DNA of 32,686 bases from Prochlorococcus sp. AG-388-A01. Its GTDB lineage: Bacteria; Cyanobacteriota; Cyanobacteriia; PCC-6307; Cyanobiaceae. The stretch spans positions 1 to 32,686 of the forward strand of contig QCGK01000010.1 in assembly GCA_003279945.1 (NCBI GenBank), in the 5' to 3' direction. The translations under genes were made by a program, and so were the position numbers. How positions within the stretch are numbered: the stretch's first letter is position 1; each line of letters opens with the position of its first letter. Shown here one piece after another: positions 8,264-18,184 of the stretch. Below the pieces are notes generated by a model. It was not told where the DNA came from. It saw nothing but the letters and a program-made list of their open reading frames with translations, and did not search any database.

Positions 8264-9145
8264 ATGACAAAAAATTTATTTGATAACGAAACTGCAATTT
8301 ATATCGGAGCAAAAAGAAGTCCTGAGAATTGCTCAATTGGTATATTTGGAGTTAATTATGACGGGACATGTTCGTTTAAACCAGGAGCAAGATTTGGTCC
8401 GGAAGCAATAAGACAAGTCAGTTCATGTTTAGAAACATATTGTCCAAAAATAAAAAAAGACTTAGAGGATATTATGTATGTTGATTTTGGATCAATACTA
8501 ATTGATAAAAATGACTCAAAGTCTGTTATTGAATCGGTTAAATCAGCAACAAATTATTTAATTAGTAAAAGCCTTAGTCCTATTATGCTTGGAGGCGAAC
8601 ACTCTATTACAAGAGGTGCTATTGAAGCATTAGTAAAAAAATATCCAGATTTGATATTGGTTCAACTTGATGCTCATGCAGATTTAAGAGAATCATATCT
8701 AGGAAATGAACATAGTCATGCTTGTACTATGAAAAGATGCTTAGAAGTACTACCTGAAAAGAAAATTTTGCAAGTAGGAATTAGAAGTGGGACTAAGGAA
8801 GAATTTGAAATTATGAATAACAACAATCAATTAGTTAACTTTTTTCCAGGCGGAAATGCACATGAGTTAAAACAAGCTCTTCTACCATACGCTAAGTCTC
8901 CAATCTATTTAACAATAGATTTAGATTGGTTTGATCCTAGTTTATTGGCAGGGACGGGAACTCCAGAACCGGGAGGATTTTTTTGGAATGATTTTGAAGA
9001 AATACTAAAAACTTTAAAAGACTTTAGAATAGTGGCTTCAGATATTGTGGAATTATCTCCAGAAATTGATAGAAGCGGAGTAAGTAGCATAGTGGCAGCC
9101 AAAGTACTTAGAAGCTTAATTTTGTCATTAGAAAATATGCAATAA
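8264..9145 (+). CDS. speB: Agmatinase (ureohydrolase family)
   Basis: The 293-residue protein has all the arginase/agmatinase manganese ligands. H113 is in GGEHS; D136, H138 and D140 are in LDAHADLRE; D219 and D221 are in TIDLDWFDP. The PGTGTPEPGG-type loop follows as AGTGTPEPGG. It converts agmatine to putrescine and urea. It starts 1 base after speE, so putrescine is made beside the enzyme that consumes it. The arginine decarboxylase that would supply agmatine is not in this window. Agmatinase fits better than arginase because of the speE linkage and the overall motif style, but substrate choice in this family cannot be proved from sequence. Confidence 0.93.
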   Translation: MTKNLFDNETAIYIGAKRSPENCSIGIFGVNYDGTCSFKPGARFGPEAIRQVSSCLETYCPKIKKDLEDIMYVDFGSILIDKNDSKSVIESVKSATNYLISKSLSPIMLGGEHSITRGAIEALVKKYPDLILVQLDAHADLRESYLGNEHSHACTMKRCLEVLPEKKILQVGIRSGTKEEFEIMNNNNQLVNFFPGGNAHELKQALLPYAKSPIYLTIDLDWFDPSLLAGTGTPEPGGFFWNDFEEILKTLKDFRIVASDIVELSPEIDRSGVSSIVAAKVLRSLILSLENMQ

Positions 9146-9195
9146 AAAATTTCTAAACTACAGTGTAAAAATACTAAATAAAAACTAAATATTTC

Positions 9196-10308
9196 ATGGA
9201 TTTGCTAAAAAGTCCTCTTTATTCAAAATATGTTGAATCCAATGCAAAATTAGTGGATTTTGCAGGTTGGGAAATGCCCATATCATTTTCAGGATTAATC
9301 AAAGAGCATGAATCAGTTAGGTCTTCAGCAGGATTATTTGATATTTCTCACATGGGTGTAATCTCTATTAAGGGAATCAATCCAAAAGATTATATTCAAA
9401 AATTTTTTCCTACTAATTTATACTCCTTTTCTGAAGGTCAGGGGCTTTATACAGTAATGCTCAATGAAAAAGGAGGAATAATAGATGACTTAATAATTTA
9501 TGACCTTGGTATACAAGACAATAATATATCAGAAGTATTGTTAATAGTTAATGCAAGTAGATATGAAGTGGATTTTCAGTGGATAAAAAATAATTCAAAT
9601 AAATATGAAATTTCGATAACAAACTTTAAAAAAGACAAAGTACTTTTAGCACTACAGGGTAAAAACTCATTTGATTTATTTGAAGAATGGATTGAATCAT
9701 CGATCTCACATATCCCTAACTTTGGATGCGAATATAAAATTTTTGAATATATTTCGCCTAAAGAAAAAATCTTCGTTTCCAAGACAGGATATACAGGGGA
9801 AAATGGTCTAGAAATACTTTTATCTAAAAAAACAGCAATTAATTTATGGGATTTCTCAATTTCCAAAAATGTTGCGCCTTGTGGTTTAGGAGCTAGAGAT
9901 ACTCTTAGACTTGAAGCAGGCATGCACCTTTATGGCCAAGACATTAATGAAGAAACTTCTCCATATGAAGCAGGGTTAGGCTGGCTAGTACATCTAGAAA
10001 ATAATCACGAATTCTTTGGCAGAAGATTTCTTGAAAATCAGTCAAGATTAGGTATTCAAAAAAAGTTAGTTGGCCTCTCCATAGAAGGTAAAGCAATAGG
10101 AAGAAAAGGTTGCGCAGTACTTAAAGGTGAAGAAAATATTGGAACTATTACTAGCGGCAGTTGGTCTCCAACTAAACAACAAGCTATAGCTTTTGCATAC
10201 ATCAATACTTCTCATGCCTTAATAAATAATGAAGTTCAAATACTAATAAGAGGCAAAAAATTCAAAGGGGTTATAACAAAAAGATCTTTTTATAAAAAGA
10301 ATTATTAA
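9196..10308 (+). CDS. gcvT: Glycine cleavage system T protein (aminomethyltransferase)
   Basis: The 370-residue protein is close to the usual family length. It has the N-terminal [16 protein letters not shown] (48-53), the key GGIIDD with the conserved Asp at 97-98, and [25 protein letters not shown] (19 residues) follows, then a C-terminal beta barrel with ITSGSWSPT. It takes the aminomethyl group from the H-protein lipoyl arm and gives ammonia plus methylene-tetrahydrofolate. In cyanobacteria this serves glycine breakdown in photorespiration. P and H proteins are not in this window. It lies 50 bases after speB on the same strand and may be read from the same transcript or from its own weak promoter. 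Confidence 0.97.
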   Translation: MDLLKSPLYSKYVESNAKLVDFAGWEMPISFSGLIKEHESVRSSAGLFDISHMGVISIKGINPKDYIQKFFPTNLYSFSEGQGLYTVMLNEKGGIIDDLIIYDLGIQDNNISEVLLIVNASRYEVDFQWIKNNSNKYEISITNFKKDKVLLALQGKNSFDLFEEWIESSISHIPNFGCEYKIFEYISPKEKIFVSKTGYTGENGLEILLSKKTAINLWDFSISKNVAPCGLGARDTLRLEAGMHLYGQDINEETSPYEAGLGWLVHLENNHEFFGRRFLENQSRLGIQKKLVGLSIEGKAIGRKGCAVLKGEENIGTITSGSWSPTKQQAIAFAYINTSHALINNEVQILIRGKKFKGVITKRSFYKKNY

Positions 10309-10363
10309 CTAAATTTACCCTTAAAGAATTATTATAAGTTATTGATAAATAAATCAAACTTAG

Positions 10364-12160
10364 ATGAGAAACAAAATTTGTGAAGAACTCAATAATACAG
10401 ATATTGATAAATTAGTTAATCTATGTGGATGGGTAGATAGAAGAAGAGATCATGGTGGTGTAATTTTTATTGATTTAAGAGACCATAGTGGATTCTTACA
10501 AATAACAATTAACCCCGATGATGGAGCAAATCTGTTTAAACAGGCAGAAACTCTAAGAAATGAGACGGTAATAATGGTTAGCGGAATTATTAATGAAAGG
10601 CCCAAGGATTCAATAAATAAAAATTTAAGTACTGGAGAGTTAGAGCTTAAGGTTAAAGATTTGCAAATTCTCAACCAAATTAAAAAAAACTTACCTTTTC
10701 CAGTGTCTATTCATGATTATGAAAATACAAAAGAGGAACTCAGATTAAAATATAGATACCTTGATTTAAGAAGGGGAAAATTACTAGAAAATTTAAAAAC
10801 AAGACATAAGATTATTAAAGTTGCTAGAGAATTTCTTGATAATTTTGAATTTACAGAAGTAGAGACTCCATTACTTACAAAATCAACTCCAGAAGGCGCT
10901 CGCGATTTTCTAGTTCCCGCGCGTCTTTCGAATGGAGAATTTTTTGCTCTACCTCAGTCCCCACAACTATTTAAACAACTTTTAATGATTGGAGGATTGG
11001 ACAAGTATTATCAAATCGCAAAATGTTTCCGTGATGAAGACTTAAGGGCAGATAGACAGCCAGAGTTTACTCAATTAGATATTGAGATGAGCTTTATTAG
11101 TGAAGAAGAAATAATTTCTTTTAATGAAAGTCTTATAAAAAAAATATGGAAAGAAGTGTTAAATATTAATTTTGATAATGCTTTTCCAAGAATGTCATGG
11201 CAAGCAGCAATGGATAATTACGGCACTGATAGACCAGATACTAGATTTCAAATGTTATTAAAAGATTTAGGAGAAGTATTAGGTGATATTGGCTTTAATA
11301 TTTTCACCAAAGCAATCAAGTCTGGAGGTACCATAAAATCCATAACAGTTAAAGGAGGTAATTCAAGTATTAGCAACGTAAGAATTAAACCAGGAGGTGA
11401 TATATTCCGAGTAGCTCAAGATGCAGGAGCTGGTGGTTTGGCCTTTATAAGGGTCAAAGGAGATGAGCTTGAGACTATTGGGGCAATTAAAAATAATTTA
11501 AGTGAAGAGGATATATCTGATATTTTAAGAATCACAGAAGCACAAGATGGAGACTTAATCCTCTTGGGAGCTGGAGATAAACAAATTGTCAACCAATCAT
11601 TAGATAGAGTAAGACAATACATCGCAAAAGACTTAAATCTCATAGATAAAAGTAAATGGAATTTCTTATGGGTAACTGATTTCCCTATGTTTGAGAGAAA
11701 TGAAGAGGAAAATAGATATGAAGCTTTACATCATCCTTTTTGTTCTCCAAAAAATATAAAATCTAAAGATTCTGAAAACTTGAAAAAAGAAATTGAGAAC
11801 TCTATAGCCAATGCTTATGACTTAGTTCTTAATGGATTAGAGTTAGGAGGTGGCTCTTTACGTATTCATGAAGCGAACTTGCAACGAGAGGTTCTGAAAA
11901 CGGTAGGACTTACTGATAAAGAGATTGATGAAAAATTTGGATTTTTAATAGAAGCCTTAGAAATGGGTGCTCCTCCTCATGGAGGAATAGCATTTGGATT
12001 AGATCGTATTACCATGCTGATCATTGGTGCAGATTCAATCAGAGAAACCATTGCTTTTCCAAAAAATCAACAAGCAAAATGTCTTCTTACAAATGCACCT
12101 TCAAATGTCTCTGAATCACAATTAAAAGAATTAGATATTGAAATAACAATTGATGAATAA
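10364..12160 (+). CDS. aspS: Aspartyl-tRNA synthetase (bacterial type)
   Basis: This is a 598-residue class II synthetase. An N-terminal OB-fold (about 1-110, with [12 protein letters not shown]) binds the anticodon. The catalytic core carries motif 2, [18 protein letters not shown], starting at F222, and motif 3, GGIAFGLDR, at 540-548. Between them is the roughly 120-residue GAD insertion that marks the bacterial type (around IKSITVKGG and the [11 protein letters not shown] segment). Whether it charges only tRNA-Asp or also tRNA-Asn, for later amidation, cannot be read from motifs with confidence. It stands between gcvT and pyrG on the same strand, with a 55-base gap before it. Confidence 0.98.
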   Translation: MRNKICEELNNTDIDKLVNLCGWVDRRRDHGGVIFIDLRDHSGFLQITINPDDGANLFKQAETLRNETVIMVSGIINERPKDSINKNLSTGELELKVKDLQILNQIKKNLPFPVSIHDYENTKEELRLKYRYLDLRRGKLLENLKTRHKIIKVAREFLDNFEFTEVETPLLTKSTPEGARDFLVPARLSNGEFFALPQSPQLFKQLLMIGGLDKYYQIAKCFRDEDLRADRQPEFTQLDIEMSFISEEEIISFNESLIKKIWKEVLNINFDNAFPRMSWQAAMDNYGTDRPDTRFQMLLKDLGEVLGDIGFNIFTKAIKSGGTIKSITVKGGNSSISNVRIKPGGDIFRVAQDAGAGGLAFIRVKGDELETIGAIKNNLSEEDISDILRITEAQDGDLILLGAGDKQIVNQSLDRVRQYIAKDLNLIDKSKWNFLWVTDFPMFERNEEENRYEALHHPFCSPKNIKSKDSENLKKEIENSIANAYDLVLNGLELGGGSLRIHEANLQREVLKTVGLTDKEIDEKFGFLIEALEMGAPPHGGIAFGLDRITMLIIGADSIRETIAFPKNQQAKCLLTNAPSNVSESQLKELDIEITIDE

Positions 12161-12205
12161 GGATATATATGGATGTTCTAAAAGTTTTTTGTTTAAATAA
12201 AATAT

Positions 12206-12226
12206 AAGGAGGCTGTGTTTAATTAA
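12206..12226 (+). promoter_or_regulatory. Strong Shine-Dalgarno sequence with a 3-codon open frame upstream of pyrG
   Basis: AAGGAGG at 12206-12212 is a near-ideal ribosome-binding sequence, but it lies 23 bases before the pyrG ATG at 12236, too far to serve it well. Two bases after it, GTG-TTT-AAT-TAA (12215-12226) forms a minimal open frame in the same frame as pyrG. It may be chance, a leader mini-ORF, or a site where ribosomes load and then re-initiate. Confidence 0.3.
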
Positions 12227-12235
12227 AAATATTTA

Positions 12236-13846
12236 ATGTCAAAATTTGTTTTTGTCACCGGAGGAGTAGTTTCCAGCATTGGAAAAGGAATTGTAGCTGC
12301 AAGCTTAGGGAGATTATTAAAGTCTAGAGGATATAGTGTTTCAATATTAAAACTAGACCCTTATCTAAATGTTGATCCAGGAACAATGAGTCCTTTCCAA
12401 CATGGAGAAGTATTTGTAACCGAAGATGGAGCTGAAACAGATCTAGATTTAGGTCACTATGAAAGATTCACTGATACTGCGATGACCAGATTAAATAGTG
12501 TTACTACGGGATCTATTTATCAAGCAGTTATTAACAAAGAAAGAAGAGGTAGTTATAACGGTGGAACTGTACAAGTAATACCTCACATAACTGGAGAAAT
12601 AAGAGAGAGAATTCATAGAGTAGCTGCCAACAGCAATGCAGATATTATTATTACTGAAATTGGTGGAACAGTTGGTGATATTGAATCTTTACCTTTTTTG
12701 GAAGCAATAAGAGAATTTAAAAATGATGTCAATAAAAATGATGTTGCATATATACACGTAACATTACTCCCTTATATAAAAACCTCTGGCGAAATAAAAA
12801 CTAAACCCACACAACATTCAGTGAAAGAATTAAGGTCAATTGGAATTCAGCCAGATTTACTCGTATGCCGGAGTGATAAATCAATCAATGAAGGTCTTAA
12901 AAATAAGCTTAGTGGGTTTTGTGGAGTTAATATTAACTCTGTAATTGAAGCATTAGATGCAGATAGTATTTATTCTGTACCTCTTTCTTTAAAAAAGGAA
13001 GGTTTATGCAGAGAAACCCTTAAGTATCTAGAACTTGAAGATAAAGAATGTGATTTAAAAAATTGGGAAAAGCTAATTCATAATCTAAGAAATCCTGGAG
13101 CTCCAATAAAAGTTGCGCTCGTAGGTAAATACATTGAACTTGGAGATGCATATTTATCCGTTGTTGAAGCTTTAAGACATGCATGCATTGAACAAAAGGC
13201 TTTATTAGATTTACAGTGGGTGAGTGCTGAAATGATAGAAAAAGATTCAGCAGAAACTTACCTAAATGAAGTTGATGCAATTGTTGTACCTGGAGGATTC
13301 GGAAATAGAGGAGTCAATGGCAAAATTTCGGCTATAAAATTCGCAAGAGAAAATAAAATTCCATTTTTAGGACTATGTCTTGGGATGCAATGTGCAGTTA
13401 TAGAATGGGCTAGGAACGTAGCTAATTTTCCAGATGCATCAAGTTCAGAACTAAACCCAGAAACTACTAATCCAGTGATACATTTATTACCAGAACAGGA
13501 AGATGTAGTTGATTTAGGTGGGACCATGAGACTTGGAGTTTATCCATGTAGATTGACAAATAATACAATTGGGAAAAACTTATATGATGAAGATGTTATT
13601 TATGAAAGACATCGACATAGATACGAATTTAATAATTACTACAAACAAAGTTTCTTAAATTCTGGATACAAAATTAGTGGTACATCTCCAGATGGGAGAT
13701 TAGTTGAGTTAATTGAATTAGAAAATCATCCTTACTTCTTGGCATGTCAATATCATCCTGAGTTTTTATCAAGACCAGGCAAACCTCATCCTTTATTCAA
13801 AGGTTTAATAAAAGCCTCTCAAGAAAAGTTAGCTCAATCAAATTAA
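12236..13846 (+). CDS. pyrG: CTP synthase
   Basis: The 536-residue enzyme makes CTP from UTP, ATP and glutamine. The synthetase domain opens with [16 protein letters not shown] (P-loop-like) and contains [13 protein letters not shown] and [16 protein letters not shown] class I glutamine amidotransferase domain follows from about residue 290. Its nucleophile is C381 in GLCLGMQ, with the partner H507 and E509 in YHPEF. No other start is available: the in-frame codon at 12224 is a stop. The protein is complete and typical. It is followed after 18 bases by queE. Confidence 0.98.
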   Translation: MSKFVFVTGGVVSSIGKGIVAASLGRLLKSRGYSVSILKLDPYLNVDPGTMSPFQHGEVFVTEDGAETDLDLGHYERFTDTAMTRLNSVTTGSIYQAVINKERRGSYNGGTVQVIPHITGEIRERIHRVAANSNADIIITEIGGTVGDIESLPFLEAIREFKNDVNKNDVAYIHVTLLPYIKTSGEIKTKPTQHSVKELRSIGIQPDLLVCRSDKSINEGLKNKLSGFCGVNINSVIEALDADSIYSVPLSLKKEGLCRETLKYLELEDKECDLKNWEKLIHNLRNPGAPIKVALVGKYIELGDAYLSVVEALRHACIEQKALLDLQWVSAEMIEKDSAETYLNEVDAIVVPGGFGNRGVNGKISAIKFARENKIPFLGLCLGMQCAVIEWARNVANFPDASSSELNPETTNPVIHLLPEQEDVVDLGGTMRLGVYPCRLTNNTIGKNLYDEDVIYERHRHRYEFNNYYKQSFLNSGYKISGTSPDGRLVELIELENHPYFLACQYHPEFLSRPGKPHPLFKGLIKASQEKLAQSN

Positions 13847-13864
13847 TATTCCTTATTTTTTTGA

Positions 13865-14545
13865 ATGAAAAAAATGACAAATTTTTTACCCTTAGTCGAA
13901 CAATTTCATTCATTACAAGGTGAAGGCTATCATGCTGGAAAAAGTGCTTTTTTTATTAGATTAGCTGGTTGTAAAGTTGGCTGTTCATGGTGCGATACCA
14001 AGCATTCATGGGATGAGAAAAAATACCCCTCTATATCAATTAAAAAAATAATAGACCACATAATAATTGCCAGAGATAAAGGAGCTGCCTTTTGCGTTAT
14101 TACAGGGGGCGAACCTTTGCAACATAACTTGGATAATTTATGCAACGCCATAAAACAAATAAGGATAGGAGAAAAACAAAACTCCATGAAAATTCATATT
14201 GAGACAAGTGGAGTTAATTCGTTATCAGGAAGATTTGACTGGATTACCTTATCTCCAAAAAGGCACTCACCTCCAAGAAATTATTTTTTAAAAAACTGTA
14301 ATGAAATTAAAATAATTGTAAATGAATTAGCAGATATTCAATTTGCTATCCAAATAAAAAAAGAAATTATTAAACAATGTCAATTCTCAAAAGTTGAAGA
14401 TAGCTTAAAAAAAGAAGATAAAATTTTTTATTTACAACCAGCCTGGAACAATAAGGATGGGTTTTCTCTTGCTATTGATTTCGTAAAAAATAACCCAGAT
14501 TGGAAATTGAGCCTTCAAACTCACAAATACTTAAAAATTAAATGA
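13865..14545 (+). CDS. queE: 7-carboxy-7-deazaguanine synthase (radical SAM)
   Basis: The 226-residue protein has the radical-SAM cluster motif CX3CX2C (C36, C40, C43) in LAGCKVGCSWCDT. It is preceded by EQFHSLQGEG, the QueE N-terminal signature, and followed by TGGEPL, the SAM-binding GGEP motif. It converts 6-carboxy-tetrahydropterin into 7-carboxy-7-deazaguanine, the precursor of preQ0 and of queuosine or related modified bases. The next gene, 6 bases on, is queC, the following enzyme in the pathway. queD and queF are not seen here. An ATG three codons in is an alternative start. Confidence 0.95.
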   Translation: MKKMTNFLPLVEQFHSLQGEGYHAGKSAFFIRLAGCKVGCSWCDTKHSWDEKKYPSISIKKIIDHIIIARDKGAAFCVITGGEPLQHNLDNLCNAIKQIRIGEKQNSMKIHIETSGVNSLSGRFDWITLSPKRHSPPRNYFLKNCNEIKIIVNELADIQFAIQIKKEIIKQCQFSKVEDSLKKEDKIFYLQPAWNNKDGFSLAIDFVKNNPDWKLSLQTHKYLKIK

Positions 14546-14551
14546 AACTAT

Positions 14552-15226
14552 ATGAATCTTAAAAATAAAGCAATAGTAGTTTTGTTATCTGGAGGATTAG
14601 ATTCTTCAACGGTTACTGGTATTGCAAAAAAATCCAAAGCTAAAATTTTTGGCCTTTCATTTAATTACGGTCAACGTCATAAAAAAGAAATAAATTCAGC
14701 ATCAATAATTGCAAAACATTTTGATATTGAAGAATTTAAAATCATTAAGCTTGACTTATCTTTATGGGGAGGCTCTTCATTAACTGATATTCAACAAAAT
14801 ATTCCGAAAGAGGGAGTTCAAACTAATAAAATTCCGAATACATATGTTCCTGGGAGAAATACTATATTCATTTCTGTTGCACTAAGTTACGCCGAAGCAA
14901 TAAATGCTGATTTTATAGGATTAGGAGTTAATGCACTGGATTATTCTGGATATCCAGATTGCAGACCTGACTACATTAAAAAATTTCAAGAACTAGCAAA
15001 TCTTGCCAACAAGAGAGGAAGAGAAAATAATTCAATAAAACTTTGGACTCCTTTATTAGATTTAAATAAAGAAGAAATTATTCAATTAGCTTTCGATCAT
15101 CATGTCCCTTTAGATAAAACATGGAGTTGTTATTCAGGTAATTCAAAACCATGCGGAAAGTGTGATAGTTGCAGAATTAGAAATACCGCTTATGAAAAAT
15201 GGCTCAACAACAAAAATACAAAATGA
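14552..15226 (+). CDS. queC: 7-cyano-7-deazaguanine (preQ0) synthase
   Basis: The 224-residue ATP-dependent enzyme turns 7-carboxy-7-deazaguanine into preQ0. The PP-loop SGGLDSS is at 13-19. Further motifs are GLSFNYGQRH and VPGRNTIF. The C-terminal zinc site is C193, C201, C204 and C207 in CYSGNSKPCGKCDSC. All are intact. Its stop codon overlaps the pabB start (ATGA at 15223-15226), so translation of the folate gene may be coupled to it. Confidence 0.97.
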   Translation: MNLKNKAIVVLLSGGLDSSTVTGIAKKSKAKIFGLSFNYGQRHKKEINSASIIAKHFDIEEFKIIKLDLSLWGGSSLTDIQQNIPKEGVQTNKIPNTYVPGRNTIFISVALSYAEAINADFIGLGVNALDYSGYPDCRPDYIKKFQELANLANKRGRENNSIKLWTPLLDLNKEEIIQLAFDHHVPLDKTWSCYSGNSKPCGKCDSCRIRNTAYEKWLNNKNTK

Positions 15227-16542
15227 AAATAAAAAAAATAACTCTAAATAAATGGATAGATCCGGCATTGATTACGTATCACCTAACAAAACAATTTGGA
15301 GACAAAGGATTAGCTTGGCTAGACAGTGATGGTAAAGAAAATGGGGAATGGTCAATTATAGGAGTTAAACCTAAAAAAATTATCGAATCAAGAGATATAA
15401 ATAACTTAGAAAACAATAATAATCCCTTTAACACTTTAAAAAGTATTGAAGAAGGTTTTTGGATTGGATGGTTAAGTTATGAAGCAGGAGTATACATAGA
15501 ACCAAAAAACCCCTGGCGACAATCTGATATGGCAACTTTATGGATTGCATCATATGATCCAATTATTAAATGCAATCTCATTAAAAAAGAAATAATTATT
15601 GAAGGCACAAATCAATATGAACTTATGAATTATCAAAATATTTTCAACAATATAAATATTATTGAAGAAGAAAATGTTTTTAAAACAAATTTGAATTTCG
15701 ATTTTACAAAAATTAATTTGAACAAAATGACTAAAAAATTTCAAAAAAATATTTTAAAATTGAAAAAATTAATTTCAAAAGGAGATTTATTTCAAGCTAA
15801 CCTTACAACTAAATGCGAGATTGAATCTATTGAAGACTATAATCCTCTTGATATATATTTAAAAATAAGAAACAAATTAAGAGCTCCCTTTGGAGGAATA
15901 ATAGTAAATAATAATGATAATTATAAAGAGGCGGTATTATCTACCTCGCCAGAAAGATTTATAAAAATAGATAATAAAAATTTTGTAGAATCAAGACCAA
16001 TCAAAGGAACGAGATCCAGAGATAAGGATTTAAATCAAGACGCACTAAATGCTATCGATTTAATAACAAACGAAAAAGATAGAGCTGAAAATATTATGAT
16101 TGTCGACCTAATAAGGAATGATTTAAGTAAAGTTTGTGAAACAGGAAGTATAATCGTGCCTGAAATATTAAAACTTGAAAGTTACTTAAAAGTTCATCAT
16201 CTAACTTCAGTAATCAGAGGTAAATTAAAAAAAGGCAAGAACTGGATTGATTTACTAAAAGCTTGTTGGCCTGGGGGTTCTATAACTGGAGCACCTAAAT
16301 TAAGATCATGTCAAAGACTTTTTGAATTAGAAGAATGTGAACGCGGACCATACTGTGGCTCATTTATCAAACTTGATTGGAATGGAGAGTTTGACAGTAA
16401 TATACTAATCAGATCATTTTTAATTAAAGAGAAAAAAATCAATATATATGCTGGTTGCGGAATAGTGATTGACTCTAATCCTGAAGAGGAAACTAATGAA
16501 CTAAAGTGGAAACTTTTACCATTAATTGATTCATTAAAATGA
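15223..16542 (+). CDS. pabB: Aminodeoxychorismate synthase component I
   Basis: This is a 439-residue chorismate-binding enzyme. I chose the ATG at 15223, which overlaps the queC stop by 4 bases; a start 24 bases earlier would lie inside queC. TrpE and PabB are hard to separate, but here the sequence reads RPIKGTRSRD with lysine K261. ADC synthases have this lysine (PIKGT), where anthranilate synthases have alanine (PIAGT). TSPERF (241-246) and PGGSITGAPK (350-359) are also present. The next gene is an ADC lyase, which supports the call. It makes 4-amino-4-deoxychorismate for p-aminobenzoate and folate. The glutaminase partner is not here; a shared TrpG/PabA elsewhere is likely. Confidence 0.92.
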   Translation: MKIKKITLNKWIDPALITYHLTKQFGDKGLAWLDSDGKENGEWSIIGVKPKKIIESRDINNLENNNNPFNTLKSIEEGFWIGWLSYEAGVYIEPKNPWRQSDMATLWIASYDPIIKCNLIKKEIIIEGTNQYELMNYQNIFNNINIIEEENVFKTNLNFDFTKINLNKMTKKFQKNILKLKKLISKGDLFQANLTTKCEIESIEDYNPLDIYLKIRNKLRAPFGGIIVNNNDNYKEAVLSTSPERFIKIDNKNFVESRPIKGTRSRDKDLNQDALNAIDLITNEKDRAENIMIVDLIRNDLSKVCETGSIIVPEILKLESYLKVHHLTSVIRGKLKKGKNWIDLLKACWPGGSITGAPKLRSCQRLFELEECERGPYCGSFIKLDWNGEFDSNILIRSFLIKEKKINIYAGCGIVIDSNPEEETNELKWKLLPLIDSLK

Positions 16543-17366
16543 GAGCATCATTAGGATGGTATAAAGATCAATGGTTAGATATTGATAAAATATTAATTAC
16601 TGCGAATAATAGAGGATTAAAATTTGCTGATGGTATATTTGAAACCATTTTAATAAAGGAAAACAAACCTGTTCTGTTTGATGAACATCTGGAAAGGTTA
16701 GAAAAAAGTAGCAAAATTTTGAATATTAATCTCAAAATAAATAAATTAAGTTTGAGACAACTTATTAATGATGGAATTAGAAAGTTATCTCTTAAGAATG
16801 ATCAATTTGCTTCAGTCAGGATAAACTATAGTCGAGGAACTAATGAAGGGAGAACGCTAAAAGTTAATAGCACTTTAGAGACAAAAGATTTAGATAATTT
16901 ATGGCTTGAATTCTACAGAATAAAACCAAAGTTGAATCCGATAAGTGTTTTTATTAGTCAAACTGAAAAAATAAATGAATTCAGTCTTATAAGTAAATGC
17001 AAAACATTTTCATATATTCAAGCAATACAAGTTTTGAAAGAGGCTAATGAAAAATCGTTTGATGATTCTATTATTTTGAATACTTCAGGTGAACTTTGTT
17101 GTGGAAGCACATTTAATCTTATAATTAAAAGAAATAAGCAATGGATAACACCTAGAAGAGAGAGCGGCTGTTTAGAGGGGATTATGGTTGCTAAGGCTTT
17201 AAAATTAAAAATTGTAAAAGAAGAATTAATTTACCCAGAATTTCAAAATGATGACATAATTGTTGCAATTAATAGCTTGTCTTGCAGACAAATTAATCAA
17301 GTTAATAATTTAGAGCTTAGAACTAAATTCGATCCAATTTACTTTTGGGATTTATTATATAGTTGA
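16539..17366 (+). CDS. pabC: Class IV PLP aminotransferase-fold enzyme, probable 4-amino-4-deoxychorismate lyase
   Basis: The 275-residue protein has class IV features. These are NNRGLKFADGIFETI (24-38), the HLERLEKS segment, and a lysine at about K155 (KCKTFSYIQA) suited to binding pyridoxal phosphate. GELCCGSTFNLI and a CLEGIMVAKAL end motif follow. It overlaps pabB by 4 bases, which argues strongly for ADC lyase (releasing pyruvate to leave p-aminobenzoate) rather than a branched-chain or D-amino-acid transaminase. The specificity call is by context. Its 3' end overlaps the convergent cobA by 28 bases. Confidence 0.85.
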   Translation: MRASLGWYKDQWLDIDKILITANNRGLKFADGIFETILIKENKPVLFDEHLERLEKSSKILNINLKINKLSLRQLINDGIRKLSLKNDQFASVRINYSRGTNEGRTLKVNSTLETKDLDNLWLEFYRIKPKLNPISVFISQTEKINEFSLISKCKTFSYIQAIQVLKEANEKSFDDSIILNTSGELCCGSTFNLIIKRNKQWITPRRESGCLEGIMVAKALKLKIVKEELIYPEFQNDDIIVAINSLSCRQINQVNNLELRTKFDPIYFWDLLYS

Positions 17367-18154
17367 ACGTTATTAATATCCGATAAATAGACTTCAGAGA
17401 CTTTAGTTATATTGTTATTAACCTTAAATTCAACGATTTTTCCAATAATGATAATTGATGGAGATAAAAATTCTTTATCTTTTATTGCATAAGGAAGATG
17501 CTCTAATTTCTCTATAAAACATTTTTGATTTTTCAAAGTAGCTTCTTGAATTACGGCGCATTTAGTATTCTTACTTAAACCACCTAAAATTAATTCTTCA
17601 ACAATAAATTCAATATTTTTTATACCCATAAAAATTACTAAGCTATCTGAAGATTTTGCTAAATCTCTCCAATTAACGCTCTTTTTTTCTTTAGCTACAT
17701 TTTCATGCCCTGTCACAAAAGTTACAGAACTCGCAGCATCTCTATGAGTAAGTGGAATGCCAAAATAGGAAGGTGCCGCTATACCAGAAGTTATACCGGG
17801 GACTATTTCAACTGATACTCCATTTTTTTCTAAAAAAGATACTTCTTCACCACCCCTTGAAAAAACAAACGGATCTCCCCCTTTAAGCCTCACAACATTT
17901 TTACCTTCTTTTGCCAATTTCAAAATAAGATCATTAGTTTCAACCTGAGGTACAGAACACTTCCCAGCTCTTTTACCGACATGGTAAATTTCTGTATTTT
18001 TTCTGGTTTCTTTTGTTATTTCATCTGGGATTAATGCATCATGGACCAATGCATCACAATTTTTTATTAAACGCAAAGCTTTTAGAGTTAAAAGTTCAGG
18101 ATCACCAGGACCTGCTCCAACTAAATAAACAATACCGGGCACATTAATCTCCAT
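17339..18154 (-). CDS. cobA: Uroporphyrinogen-III C-methyltransferase
   Basis: The protein is 271 residues from the ATG at 18154; a TTG two codons earlier is less likely. It has the SUMT signature elements in order: YLVGAGPGDPELLTLKAL near the N-terminus, VVRLKGGDPFVFSRGGEE, then VPGITSGIAAPSYFGIPLTHRD. It adds two methyl groups to uroporphyrinogen III to give precorrin-2, the branch point to siroheme and cobalamin. It is a stand-alone SUMT without the CysG oxidase/chelatase domain. It lies 30 bases from the divergent MFS gene and overlaps the end of pabC on the other strand. Confidence 0.95.
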   Translation of the reverse strand: MEINVPGIVYLVGAGPGDPELLTLKALRLIKNCDALVHDALIPDEITKETRKNTEIYHVGKRAGKCSVPQVETNDLILKLAKEGKNVVRLKGGDPFVFSRGGEEVSFLEKNGVSVEIVPGITSGIAAPSYFGIPLTHRDAASSVTFVTGHENVAKEKKSVNWRDLAKSSDSLVIFMGIKNIEFIVEELILGGLSKNTKCAVIQEATLKNQKCFIEKLEHLPYAIKDKEFLSPSIIIIGKIVEFKVNNNITKVSEVYLSDINNVQLYNKSQK

Positions 18155-18184
18155 TAACAAGTATGGTAATAGAAGTTAATTGGA

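Noticed and set aside
15199..15222. Earlier pabB start inside queC
   Set aside because: It would add eight Lys/Gln-rich residues not expected for PabB. The ATGA overlap at 15223 matches the spacing style of neighbouring genes.
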